Shown: positions 1 to 7,365, counted from the first letter of the stretch. The stretch: 15,692 nucleotides of DNA from Clostridiales bacterium (GCA_018374635.1 JAHAEW010000079.1:1-15692); one strand, 5' to 3'. Notes: generated by a model not told the origin, from the sequence alone. A program made the numbers and translations.

Positions 1-2
1 AT

Positions 3-122
3 TACATTTTGATTACCTTTAACTATAAGGAGGGCGAGGAAAGGCTTGATTTTACTGACATTGAGAGTTCGGATTTACAATCGGTCGGGGGACCAAAAAC
101 CGCCTCAAAACTGATGTTTTGA
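3..122 (+). CDS. C-terminal end of a probable large serine recombinase (5' partial)
   Basis: This frame is open from the window edge to a TGA stop and gives 39 residues. It contains a short beta-strand-like stretch ending ITFNYKEGEERLDF and a tail reading SSDLQSVGGPK. From memory, the extreme C-termini of large serine recombinases on clostridial elements (TndX/TnpX-like) often have this kind of FNYK-plus-acidic-tail ending. The catalytic resolvase domain lies outside the window, so the assignment rests on tail resemblance only. Such recombinase genes usually sit at one end of their element, so an attachment junction could lie just downstream. The last codons are part of the terminator hairpin. 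It could instead be an unrelated protein tail. Confidence 0.45.
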   Translation, partial: YILITFNYKEGEERLDFTDIESSDLQSVGGPKTASKLMF

Positions 123-132
123 GGCGGTTTTT
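95..132 (+). terminator. Perfect 17-bp rho-independent terminator, overlapping a stop codon
   Basis: Positions 95-111 pair perfectly with 116-132 around the four-base loop TGAT. The arms carry five A at the start and five T at the end, so the hairpin can stop transcripts in either direction. The stem contains the last codons and the TGA stop (120-122) of the upstream partial gene. Confidence 0.9.
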
Positions 133-406
133 GTAACTTTTTCGACAATAATATGTTTGGCGTTCTGCATAAATAAGGCCTCAACTGTGGTCAACTCACT
201 TTTGCGGATTTGTTTTGGATTTTCGTTGTAAATATAGTTTCTTGTCCGTCTCCGCCACAATTCGTTCCGAAAGGAGGCAAAAGCAAACTGCACAATTTTT
301 GAAACATGTGGTCATGACCACCCATTCACGATCAGTTCACGCGGCCGTAGCCTTATCTTTGTATCTTGCGTCGCAAAATCTGATAGGCCCATCGCGCTTC
401 CTGGCC
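123..406. other. Gene-free gap, AT-rich, possible element junction
   Basis: There is no convincing gene between the terminator and the next promoter. The left half is clearly AT-richer than the hydrolase gene that follows. A hexamer TCAACT is repeated at 181-186 and 191-196, and TGTGGTCA occurs at 186-193 and again at 307-314 inside a palindrome. If the upstream gene is a serine recombinase, this gap is where its element would meet the chromosome. No flanking att copy is visible in the window. Confidence 0.4.
308..321. repeat. Perfect 14-bp palindrome
   Basis: GTGGTCATGACCAC reads the same on both strands. It lies about 90 bases upstream of the -35 box of the hydrolase promoter, so it could be an operator or a recombinase site. 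Nothing else supports a function. Confidence 0.35.
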
Positions 407-435
407 TTGTTCCTCTCGGCGGGGCCGTGTATAAT
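407..435 (+). promoter_or_regulatory. Sigma-70-type promoter for the hydrolase pair
   Basis: TTGTTC at 407-412 is followed after 17 bases by a perfect TATAAT at 430-435. The ribosome site AAGGAG at 465-470 and the ATG at 478 follow at sensible distances. Confidence 0.75.
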
Positions 436-477
436 GGCAGTTGGAAGCAGTGAAAGAAACGAGTAAGGAGCAGTGCC

Positions 478-1050
478 ATGCGGATTCTCATGCTGGGCAA
501 CAGTTTTACATTCACCAATAACATGCCTCAGATGCTGGCTGAATTGACCGGGGCGGAGGTGGTCCACCACACCCGGGGCGGGGCACGGCTGTCGGAACAG
601 CTGAACCCCAACACCAGGCTGGGCAGTCAGACCCAGGCGGCGCTTCAAAACGAGAAGTGGGACTATGTGGTGCTCCAAGAGATGAGCCACGGCCCCATCA
701 CCGCCCCTAAGAGTTTCTTCTCCAGCGTGGAGGGGCTCTGCCGGCAGATCCGGGCAAACGGAGCGGTCCCCATTTTGTTTGCTACATGGGCCTATCAAAG
801 GGGCTGGGCCAAGCTGACGGACAAGGGCTGGGACTACGACGAGATGACCCAAAAGCTGTCCGAGGCCTACCACAAGGCGGCACAGGAAAATAACGCCCTG
901 ATTGCCGATGTGGGCCGGCGGTTTTATGAATGGTCCGTTCCTCAGGACCTCTATGCCGCCGACGGCGTCCACCCCAGTGAGTTGGGTTCCCATATTGCAG
1001 CGGAGACCGTTGCGGCAGTGATCCGGCAGTGGGAGGAGGGTGTGCAATGA
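478..1050 (+). CDS. SGNH/GDSL-family hydrolase, 190 aa
   Basis: This is a predicted cytoplasmic SGNH-fold esterase or acylhydrolase; the substrate is unknown. Block I is GNS at residues 7-9 (LMLGNSFTF), with Ser9 as the likely nucleophile. HTRGGARL around residue 35 fits the block II glycine. Block V is ADGVHPSELG at 161-170, giving Asp162 and His165. The usual GxND block III is replaced by VVLQEMSHGP at 64-73, a pattern known in a subgroup of these hydrolases. No signal peptide is seen. The start is fixed by AAGGAG seven bases upstream. The stop overlaps the start of the next gene (ATGA), so the two are probably translated together. Confidence 0.85.
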   Translation: MRILMLGNSFTFTNNMPQMLAELTGAEVVHHTRGGARLSEQLNPNTRLGSQTQAALQNEKWDYVVLQEMSHGPITAPKSFFSSVEGLCRQIRANGAVPILFATWAYQRGWAKLTDKGWDYDEMTQKLSEAYHKAAQENNALIADVGRRFYEWSVPQDLYAADGVHPSELGSHIAAETVAAVIRQWEEGVQ

Positions 1051-1769
1051 CGGCAGAGGCAAAATCCTGCCGCAAAAAGTGGAAGATAGCCGTCAGTATT
1101 TTGCTGGCGGTCCTGATTCTGCTGGCGGGCGGCTTTTTCTGGTATGTGTCCGACTACTACCAGGCGGAGGACGTGGCTCTGGAGGTACTGGCAAGCGGAG
1201 ATCATCTGGAGGTTCGGGATGATCTGACCATCCTCTCCCTGTCCTATCCCACGGACACCGCGATCATCTTCTACCCCGGGGCCAAGGTGGAGGCCGCCGC
1301 CTATCTGCCCCTGTTGAACCAGCTCCGGCAGACCGGCCTCACCTGCATTCTGGTGGAGATGCCCTTCCACCTGGCCATCTTCGACGTGAATGCGGCAGAG
1401 GATGTGATGGCCCAGTTCCCGGATATCCAGCACTGGTACATCGCCGGCCACTCCATGGGCGGGGCCATGGCCTCCCAGTTCGCTTCGGAGTACCCGGACG
1501 AGGTGGACGGCCTGCTTTTGCTGGGAGCCTATCTCTACGGCGACTATCCGCCTGCCGATACCCTCACCGTCTATGGCTCCCTGAACCAGAGTGTGGAGGA
1601 CAAGATCGACTACACAGAGAACGTGGTGGAAATTGAGGGCGGCAACCACGCCCAGTTCGGCAACTACGGGCCGCAGAAAGGAGATCTGCCCGCCACGATC
1701 TCGGCGGAGGAACAACAGGCCCAGACGGTGGAGGCTATCTCGGATTTTATTGCCCAACGCCAGAAGTGA
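1047..1769 (+). CDS. Membrane-anchored alpha/beta hydrolase, 240 aa
   Basis: This is an alpha/beta-hydrolase-fold enzyme with one N-terminal membrane helix (about residues 14-34, after a basic KKWK stretch), so the catalytic part should face outward. The nucleophile elbow is AGHSMGG at 133-139 (Ser136). The C-terminal histidine lies in GGNHAQFGNYG at 198-208 (His201). FYPGAKVE near residue 75 fits the oxyanion-hole strand. The start at 1047 is chosen over an upstream in-frame GTG because GGAGGAGGG sits seven bases before it and the ATG overlaps the previous stop. Substrate is unknown; an esterase or lipase-like role is inferred from the fold. Confidence 0.85.
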   Translation: MTAEAKSCRKKWKIAVSILLAVLILLAGGFFWYVSDYYQAEDVALEVLASGDHLEVRDDLTILSLSYPTDTAIIFYPGAKVEAAAYLPLLNQLRQTGLTCILVEMPFHLAIFDVNAAEDVMAQFPDIQHWYIAGHSMGGAMASQFASEYPDEVDGLLLLGAYLYGDYPPADTLTVYGSLNQSVEDKIDYTENVVEIEGGNHAQFGNYGPQKGDLPATISAEEQQAQTVEAISDFIAQRQK

Positions 1770-1861
1770 AAGAGTTTCCTTCAAAAAAGGTAATTTCATG
1801 GCGATATCACCCTGGGCGACAAGTTTGACTCTGATAGTTTATACGCGGAGGAAGATATAAA

Positions 1862-2713
1862 ATGGCGATTTTTTATTTCTCAGACGTATTAAGAAAAGTA
1901 GGGCTGGATCCCTCAAAAGTTAAATTAATTCGTCATGCACTGACAGATCGTGGATTTCGAGAGTGTTATAAAGCAAATGTGGTATATGAATATACCTGTC
2001 ATCAGAAATCTGGATTCAGCAAAGGGTACGATTATTGGGTGACCTTTATAAGCGACCAGGGGACTCTCTGTAAGCTGGATTCCTGCTATAAAGTAGGTGC
2101 TTCTGTTCCGGATACGCCCGATATGATCCCGAAGGGTATCCCGGAAATTGAGGCCAGAAAATTCCAGGGCAAGAACGCATATTTTCATCTCGAACCCCTC
2201 GATTTGCTGAAAGAATATGAGGGCAGACTGATCATCGATTGGGGGAAGTCTGCGCGCATGTGGCATCAGAAGGGAACGACCGAAAAGCCTGTTGTGGCAA
2301 TTCAGGCAGATGAAAAGAAAGTCTTTTCCGGCTTTGAAAATCTGATCCTTACATATGATGAACTGAAGGAAATCGTTGAAAATCCAACCGTTTATGAGGC
2401 GTGGCACACAGCGCTGTCCTCCGTCAACGCCATTTATCTCATCGTTGACCGGGAGACGGGAAAGCAGTATGTGGGATCGGCTTATGGAAAAGATGGACTG
2501 CTGGGGCGGTGGGCCTGCTATGTGGATTCCCTGCACGGCAATAATAAGCTGATGAAGGAACTGATTTGCGCCTACCCCGAACGTTACCACGATTTCCAGT
2601 TCTCCATTTTGCAGATATTGCCCAAAACTGTGACAGATGATGAGGTCATCCGGACAGAGAGCCTATATAAAAAGAAATTGCTCACGATTCCTTTTGGAAT
2701 GAACGACAATTGA
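1862..2713 (+). CDS. GIY-YIG nuclease-domain protein with an unknown N-terminal region, 283 aa
   Basis: The last ~95 residues form a GIY-YIG endonuclease domain: AIY at 190-192, YVG at 203-205, Arg216 in LLGRW, Glu266 in IRTESLYK, and Asn281 in the terminal PFGMNDN. These match the tyrosine, arginine, glutamate and asparagine positions of the fold, so an active metal-dependent DNA nuclease is likely. The first ~185 residues resemble nothing I can name; they contain the segments KGRLIIDW-like (120-127) and VVAI (144-147) seen in stand-alone GIY-YIG proteins of this architecture. The RBS GCGGAGGAAG lies about six bases before the ATG. Eighteen bases separate it from a second GIY-YIG gene. Codon use is less GC-rich than in the hydrolases upstream, which suggests separate acquisition. 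Biological role is unknown; nucleic-acid defence is inference. Confidence 0.8.
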   Translation: MAIFYFSDVLRKVGLDPSKVKLIRHALTDRGFRECYKANVVYEYTCHQKSGFSKGYDYWVTFISDQGTLCKLDSCYKVGASVPDTPDMIPKGIPEIEARKFQGKNAYFHLEPLDLLKEYEGRLIIDWGKSARMWHQKGTTEKPVVAIQADEKKVFSGFENLILTYDELKEIVENPTVYEAWHTALSSVNAIYLIVDRETGKQYVGSAYGKDGLLGRWACYVDSLHGNNKLMKELICAYPERYHDFQFSILQILPKTVTDDEVIRTESLYKKKLLTIPFGMNDN

Positions 2714-2731
2714 ATATCGGGAGATGCGTCT

Positions 2732-3574
2732 ATGACAGAAGATTTGTTTTTGGACTGGGCGATCAAATTGCTGGAGCAAATCGAGACTTCTGAGGAAAAG
2801 AAGCTTTGGTGCCGCCGTTATTCCGTGTATTCCCGTAGTCCTGGGCAGAAAACACTCTCTCGCGATTTACATGATTTTGTAGACAGAACCTACCAGGCGG
2901 GATTAGTGATCCAGAATTATCACGAGGTGATCCAAAAGTGGGGCCTCGAGGAGCGGAATATCGCGATTGCCCCTCCGGGATGGCTGGAGACGCAGCCCTA
3001 TTTGTGTGTATTGGCCTGTATCGCATGGCATTTCCGCAGAGACCATTTTTGCGAGGGTTCCCTGATCAGTCAAAGCATCGCAGAAGGAGTCTTGTTACGC
3101 CTGTTTCGTCGGCTCAAAGCGCTCTGTCCTACAGCGGCTCCCGCCGTTACACTGCAAGAACTCTGTTGTGACGGCTGTCGTGCTGTTCCAGAGGTGCCAG
3201 GAGTCTATTGGGTACTGGCTCCTGAGGGAATGCTAATCCGTTTCTCGGAACAGGAGTACCGCCCTAAGGCGAAAATCTATCCTGCGAAAAAGCTTCAGGA
3301 GAAATATGAGGGATGTGCCGACCAAAGTATCCTGTATATTGGAAAAGCGGAAGGAAAGCGTGGCCTGCGGCAGAGGCTAAAACAGTACATGGACTATGGA
3401 CGGGGAAATGGAAATATCCATGCGGGCGGACGGGCCGTCTGGCAGATCTCGGACTACGGACTTTTGCTACTTGCTTACGAAGCCTGCGAAAACGCAGGAG
3501 AACGGGAACGACAATTGCTACAGGAATACCGAGAGAAAAACGGCTCCTATCCACTGGCCAACTGGCGGGGTTGA
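2732..3574 (+). CDS. DUF6508-like / GIY-YIG fusion protein, 280 aa
   Basis: The N-terminal ~130 residues resemble DUF6508: FVDRTYQAGLV near 49-59, then a helical segment ending FRRDHFCEGSL (101-111) and LLRLFRRLKAL (121-131). The C-terminal half is a GIY-YIG domain: PGVYWVL at 156-162, LYIGKA at 201-206, GLRQRLKQY at 211-219 (Arg213 or Arg215), an acidic stretch ENAGERER (253-260) expected to supply the catalytic glutamate, and YPLANWRG at the C-terminus (Asn277). All key positions look intact. A cysteine cluster LCCDGC at 144-149 lies in the linker. It is the second gene of a pair, 18 bases after the first nuclease gene, with GGGAG before the ATG. Function is unknown; the pairing suggests that the two act together. 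Confidence 0.75.
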   Translation: MTEDLFLDWAIKLLEQIETSEEKKLWCRRYSVYSRSPGQKTLSRDLHDFVDRTYQAGLVIQNYHEVIQKWGLEERNIAIAPPGWLETQPYLCVLACIAWHFRRDHFCEGSLISQSIAEGVLLRLFRRLKALCPTAAPAVTLQELCCDGCRAVPEVPGVYWVLAPEGMLIRFSEQEYRPKAKIYPAKKLQEKYEGCADQSILYIGKAEGKRGLRQRLKQYMDYGRGNGNIHAGGRAVWQISDYGLLLLAYEACENAGERERQLLQEYREKNGSYPLANWRG

Positions 3575-3602
3575 GAGAGGAAAAGTAAGAAGTGACCTTG
3601 AG

Positions 3603-3641
3603 AAAAGGGGTTGGCATCACATTGTGATACCAACCTCTTTT
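3603..3641. terminator. Bidirectional terminator between convergent genes
   Basis: The arms AAAAGGGGTTGGCATCACA and TGTGATACCAACCTCTTTT pair along almost their whole length; the two imperfect positions can form G-U pairs in the plus-strand RNA. A-rich and T-rich ends allow termination from the GIY-YIG pair on the left and from the membrane-protein gene on the right. Confidence 0.8.
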
Positions 3642-3667
3642 GAACGTTCAGAATGCCGATATGACTT

Positions 3668-4153
3668 TCAAAATCCCGACAGGTCTACGCCCAGGAGGAC
3701 GAGGGCGATGCCGGCCAGGATCCAGGGCAGAAAGATGACCGGAAGCAGGAGCAGCCCTTTGTGGTTTTCGTAGTGGTACTCCTCACAGGAGAACAGCTTG
3801 TCAGGATCATCGACATAATAGAGATACAGGTACAGGGGCGGTGTCGATGGATGCTTGAAATAGGCGGTATACTGCCGCTCCTTGCCGTCGATCGTGTAGT
3901 GGTAGGTAGCGTGCCAATCATAGCGGGATACTTCACCGGAGGGGTGCTTGTCCGCCAGAGACGCTTTGATGACGTGGTCCCTGCTCTTTGCGATGTCCCG
4001 TTTCCGTTCCCAGCTGACGCCGTGGGACACCTTTTTGTAGAGCGGCACCGCGATGGCATAGCCGCCGATCAGGACGGCGAATACGATTGCCCATTTGAGC
4101 CAGTTGACAGGATCGTCGGTAAACATCGTGATGAGAGCCTCTTGGATACTCAA
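3668..4153 (-). CDS. Two-helix membrane protein, DUF3592-like, 161 aa, TTG start
   Basis: Two hydrophobic helices (about residues 18-38 and 133-156) flank an extracytoplasmic-type domain with YHYTIDGKERQYTAYF, and YLYYVDDPDKLFSCEEY near the second helix. This layout, with a small beta-rich loop between two helices, resembles DUF3592 proteins, but the match is by eye only. The start is set at TTG 4153: GGGGGAGG (4169-4162) lies eight bases before it, whereas the upstream ATG at 4174 has AGGAG directly abutting and would begin only ~5 bases after the predicted transcript start. Function unknown. Confidence 0.6.
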   Translation of the reverse strand: MSIQEALITMFTDDPVNWLKWAIVFAVLIGGYAIAVPLYKKVSHGVSWERKRDIAKSRDHVIKASLADKHPSGEVSRYDWHATYHYTIDGKERQYTAYFKHPSTPPLYLYLYYVDDPDKLFSCEEYHYENHKGLLLLPVIFLPWILAGIALVLLGVDLSGF

Positions 4154-4185
4154 TTTCAGCACCTCCCCCGGCATCTCCTGTGCTC

Positions 4186-4214
4186 ATCATACGATATTTG
4201 GCGGCGCTCCGCAA
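4186..4214 (-). promoter_or_regulatory. Promoter for the membrane-protein gene
   Basis: On the minus strand TTGCGG (4214-4209) is followed after 17 bases by TATGAT (4191-4186). Transcription would begin near 4179, just upstream of the GGGGGAGG ribosome site, which supports the TTG start. The -35 match is weak. Confidence 0.5.
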
Positions 4215-4274
4215 GGCAGAATGATACTTTTGATGATGCATTATAAAATTTGATAAGATAGGCAGGCCGTCTTT

Positions 4275-5855
4275 TTACGCCGCCCGCCCCAGCATTCCCC
4301 GCATCATCTCATACCACTTAGCCGCAGTATGCCTCGTCACCCCGGCGCCCCTGGCAATAGCTCGATAGCTGGTCACGTCGGGGTGGAACTTCATGAACAA
4401 CCAGATTTTCTTCTGCGTTTTGGTGAGCTTATCCGGCGGAGTGATGCCCCGCATTTTGTCCCGTAGGGCCTGCCGCTCTGCGTTCATCTGCTGAATCAGC
4501 ACCTTCAGCTTCGCTTCGCATTCCTCCTGGGTATGAGCGTAGACGCATTTAGAGTGCTTGGTGCCGTCCGGCCAGGTGGGGGAGTAGCGCCCCTCAAACA
4601 GGTGGTCATTGATTTGAGAGATGCACCCGGTGCCGGGCTTTCGGGTCTTTCTCAGCACCGGCTGGAAATCTTCGACTGAACCCTGCTCTGCCTGCTCAGG
4701 GCTCCCCAACACCTCGTTGCCCAGCCCCCGGTCGATCTTGGCCGCCGCCTCGGTCTGCATATCCCCGGTGACATGGGTGTAGATGTCCAGGGTGGTGGCC
4801 GCCGACACATGGCCCAGCATGGCGGAGAGGGTCTTCACATCCATGCCGTTCTCCAGCGACAGGGTGGCAAAGGTATGGCGTAAATCGTGAAATCTGATTC
4901 TCTTACACCCGGCCCGCTCCAGAATGATCTGGAGCCGCCGACGCACCGCCCCTGGCGTCATGGGCATATCCTCTTTGACCGGCGAGGGGAACATCCACCG
5001 GGAGTCCACCGTCTCCCGATACGCCCGCAGCACCTCCACCACGCCGGGCGGCAGAACCAGCCTGCGGATGGAGGCGCGGGTCTTCGGGACGCTCACCTGG
5101 AGCTGTCCCTTCACCTCGTAGACCTGCTTGTTCACGGTCAGGGTCCCGGTCTTGAAGTCCAGGTCGTCCCACTGGAGGGCCAGCAGTTCGCCCCGCCGCA
5201 GGCCGGTACATAAGTCCAGAAGGAACAACTCAAAGTATCCCTCCGCCTGGGCCTGGATGAGGAACCGCTGGAGCTCCTCCGAAGACAGCACCTGCATCTC
5301 CCGGCCCCGCTTGGGCGGCAGCTTGCAGCCCACCGCCGGGTTGGTGCGGATCAGTTCCTCCTGCACCGCCTTCTCCAGCGCGGACCGGCAGGCGGCGTGG
5401 AGGCCGCGCACCATGGAGTCGGACAGCCCCTTGCCGAACTGTTCCGTGCGGATGAGCCGCCCACCCATTTTCATCCGAGCATAGAACTGCTGGAGGTCCT
5501 TTTGGGCCAGCTGGTTCAGGGGGATCTTCCCCAGTTCTGGGATGATGTGCTGATAGATCTTCGCCTCGTAGTTGGCCTGGGTGGTGGGGCGGATCTGAGG
5601 CTTGACGTAGTTCTGATACCAGAAGTCCAGCCACTCCCCGAAGGGCATCTCCGAACAAACTTTCTCTGTTCGGGAGCCTGTCACCGTCTCCCGGAGCTGC
5701 TTCAGCTTTTCCTGACACTCCCGTTTCGTCTTAGCCAGGACGTTCTTTGTCCTGGGCAGGCCCTTCTCGTCGTAGCCGATGACCACCCGTCCCTCCCAGC
5801 GGCCGTCCTTGCGCTGGCGGACGGAGCCCTCGCCCTTTTTCCGCCGCTTACCCAT
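4275..5855 (-). CDS. Tyrosine integrase with a C-terminal extension, 526 aa
   Basis: This is a site-specific recombinase that would integrate and excise the element by strand exchange at att sites. An N-terminal arm-binding domain (about 8-54) is followed by a core-binding SAM-like domain (about 72-185) and the catalytic domain (about 190-370): Arg220 in TGLRRGE, Lys258 in PKTRAS, His323 and Arg326 in HDLRHTFAT, His349 in LGHVSAATT, and Tyr359 in LDIYTHVT. The family is usually about 380-400 residues; here some 150 more follow. That extension holds a segment (418-453) resembling the N-terminal arm domain and a likely helix-turn-helix (about 497-517, RAIARGAGVTRHTAAKW). The ATG at 5855 has GGAGGT seven bases upstream and lies in the end of the preceding integrase gene (8-base overlap), so translation is coupled. 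Confidence 0.93.
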   Translation of the reverse strand: MGKRRKKGEGSVRQRKDGRWEGRVVIGYDEKGLPRTKNVLAKTKRECQEKLKQLRETVTGSRTEKVCSEMPFGEWLDFWYQNYVKPQIRPTTQANYEAKIYQHIIPELGKIPLNQLAQKDLQQFYARMKMGGRLIRTEQFGKGLSDSMVRGLHAACRSALEKAVQEELIRTNPAVGCKLPPKRGREMQVLSSEELQRFLIQAQAEGYFELFLLDLCTGLRRGELLALQWDDLDFKTGTLTVNKQVYEVKGQLQVSVPKTRASIRRLVLPPGVVEVLRAYRETVDSRWMFPSPVKEDMPMTPGAVRRRLQIILERAGCKRIRFHDLRHTFATLSLENGMDVKTLSAMLGHVSAATTLDIYTHVTGDMQTEAAAKIDRGLGNEVLGSPEQAEQGSVEDFQPVLRKTRKPGTGCISQINDHLFEGRYSPTWPDGTKHSKCVYAHTQEECEAKLKVLIQQMNAERQALRDKMRGITPPDKLTKTQKKIWLFMKFHPDVTSYRAIARGAGVTRHTAAKWYEMMRGMLGRAA

Positions 5856-7056
5856 GGTGTGCACCTCCTTCCGACCTGTTTTTCTGCCACGGTTTCAGGT
5901 CTTTCCCCAGGAGATCTTCCAGAAAGCCGCCCACGATGTGGCTGGCCTCCTGCTGCATGTCCGGCGTCACATGGGTGTAGGTGTCCAGGGTGAAACTGGC
6001 GTTGGTATGGCCCAGAATACCGGACAGGGTCTTGGCATCCACGCCGCTGGTGAGGGCGTGGGTGGCAAAAGTATGCCTTAAATCGTGGAATCTGATTTCA
6101 GGCAGGCCGGCCTCTCTTAAGATCCGTTTCATCCAGTAGTAGGCGGCACTGGGGCGCACCGGCTTCGCCGGAGCCAGCGGTTCCGGGAAGATCCATTGGC
6201 TGACGGCGTGCTTTCTCCGCTCCTTCAGACGCTGGACGGTGCTGGGCGGCAGGCGGATGGTCCGCCGCCCCTGACTGGTCTTCGTCTCGCCGATCTCCAA
6301 CTCCCCGGCCTTGGGGACATTCACTGACCGGAGGATTTTTAGCGTCCCGGCCTTCTCGTCGAAGTCCTGCCACATGAGGCCGCAGATTTCGCCCCGGCGG
6401 AGGCCGGTGGTCAGCTCCGTGTAGAAGAAGTCCCGCCAGATCTCATTGCGGTCCACCGCCGCCAGAAAGGTATCCATCTGCTCCTTTGTGAGGATCTGCT
6501 TCGGCTTATAGCTGGCCTTGGGCACCACAGCCCCGTCGGTGGGGTTCCGGGCGATCACATGGGCTGCCTCCGCGTTCTTCAGGCACCGGTGGAGCATGGC
6601 GTGGATGCGGAGCACCATGGTGTCCGACAGCTCATGCCCGTGTTCCGGGTGCTCGCGGACACGACCCTCGTGTTTCAGTGTTCGGTACAGCTTCTGGATG
6701 TCCATGCGGGTCACCCGGGAGACAATTTTATCCCCCAGATAGGGTTTGATGTAGCACCGAATGAATTGCTCATAACTCCGTAGGGTGTTGGGCCGCAGGG
6801 TGGCGGCGCCGTAGTCCTCCATCCACCGGTCCAGCCACTCCCCCAGGGTCATGCGGCTGTCCTCGGTGAGCTCCACATCCTGAAAGGCTTCCAGGTCCCG
6901 GTGGAGCTTGTCCAGCAGTTCCTTCTGCGTTTTTGCCAGGACATATCGGAAGATGGGCTCGCCGTTTTGCTTGTGGCCCACCACGATGCGGCCTTCCCAG
7001 CGGCCGTCCTCCCGCTTTCGGACCATGCCGTCGCCGGACGGTCTTCTTTTTGCCAT
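5848..7056 (-). CDS. Tyrosine integrase, 402 aa
   Basis: This is a tyrosine recombinase of normal length with the same layout as its downstream neighbour: arm-binding domain about 8-54, core-binding domain about 70-180, and catalytic domain from about 185. Catalytic residues are Arg220 (TGLRRGE), Lys259 (ETKTSQ), His324 and Arg327 (HDLRHTFAT), His350 (LGHTNASFT), and Tyr360 (LDTYTHVT). The RBS AAGGAGGG is embedded in the last codons of the DUF6809 gene, which stops three bases before this ATG. The gene's own last codons, GGA GGT, supply the ribosome site for the second integrase. The two paralogues share motifs but differ through most of their length, so they are not a recent duplication. Confidence 0.93.
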   Translation of the reverse strand: MAKRRPSGDGMVRKREDGRWEGRIVVGHKQNGEPIFRYVLAKTQKELLDKLHRDLEAFQDVELTEDSRMTLGEWLDRWMEDYGAATLRPNTLRSYEQFIRCYIKPYLGDKIVSRVTRMDIQKLYRTLKHEGRVREHPEHGHELSDTMVLRIHAMLHRCLKNAEAAHVIARNPTDGAVVPKASYKPKQILTKEQMDTFLAAVDRNEIWRDFFYTELTTGLRRGEICGLMWQDFDEKAGTLKILRSVNVPKAGELEIGETKTSQGRRTIRLPPSTVQRLKERRKHAVSQWIFPEPLAPAKPVRPSAAYYWMKRILREAGLPEIRFHDLRHTFATHALTSGVDAKTLSGILGHTNASFTLDTYTHVTPDMQQEASHIVGGFLEDLLGKDLKPWQKNRSEGGAHHG

Positions 7057-7059
7057 GGG

Positions 7060-7365
7060 CTATCCCTCCTTATCTCGGTTGATCAGACTGCCGTCGTCGC
7101 TGCCCAGCAGACCCTCAACGGTCAGCCGCATCCCAAGCCGAAATCCCAGGATGAAGTTCTCCAGGGCCATGGTACTGCAGACTTCGTTCTCCGCGTTGAG
7201 GAGCCGCAGCAGAAGAGTTTTTTCCTTACCTTCCAACAGAGCGGTGAGCTTTTCCTCGCACTCCGCCGACTGTTCCATGGCTTCTTTCAGGGCAGTCCCC
7301 GATTTGATCGTCTGATCGTTGGGGGTAATGTTTCCAAAGTACAGATTTTCCAATGTGTCTCGCAT
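7060..7365 (-). CDS. DUF6809 family protein, 101 aa
   Basis: This is a small, mostly helical, soluble protein. The opening MRDTLENLYFGNITPND and the segment ALENFILGFRLGMRL near residues 68-82 are the hallmarks I associate with DUF6809, a family of unknown function common in clostridial elements. The start at 7365 is preferred to a longer in-frame start at 7434 because AAGGAGG lies eight bases upstream and the family begins with MRD-like residues. It is the first gene of a tight three-gene unit with the two integrases, so a role in integration or excision control is possible but unproven. Confidence 0.75.
   Translation of the reverse strand: MRDTLENLYFGNITPNDQTIKSGTALKEAMEQSAECEEKLTALLEGKEKTLLLRLLNAENEVCSTMALENFILGFRLGMRLTVEGLLGSDDGSLINRDKEG

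Noticed and set aside
105..293. A 62-codon minus-strand frame across the terminator and gap
   Set aside because: No ribosome site and no family resemblance, and it runs through the terminator hairpin; it could at most be a decayed gene end.
337..1799. Long minus-strand open frames opposite the two hydrolase genes
   Set aside because: The plus-strand products carry catalytic motifs and ribosome sites; the minus-strand frames have neither and cover the promoter region.
1770..1861. A short frame ending before the GIY-YIG genes with GDITLGDKFDSDSLYAEEDI
   Set aside because: It looks protein-like and could be a remnant of a lost gene, but it has no start codon, a stop just upstream, and no recognisable family.
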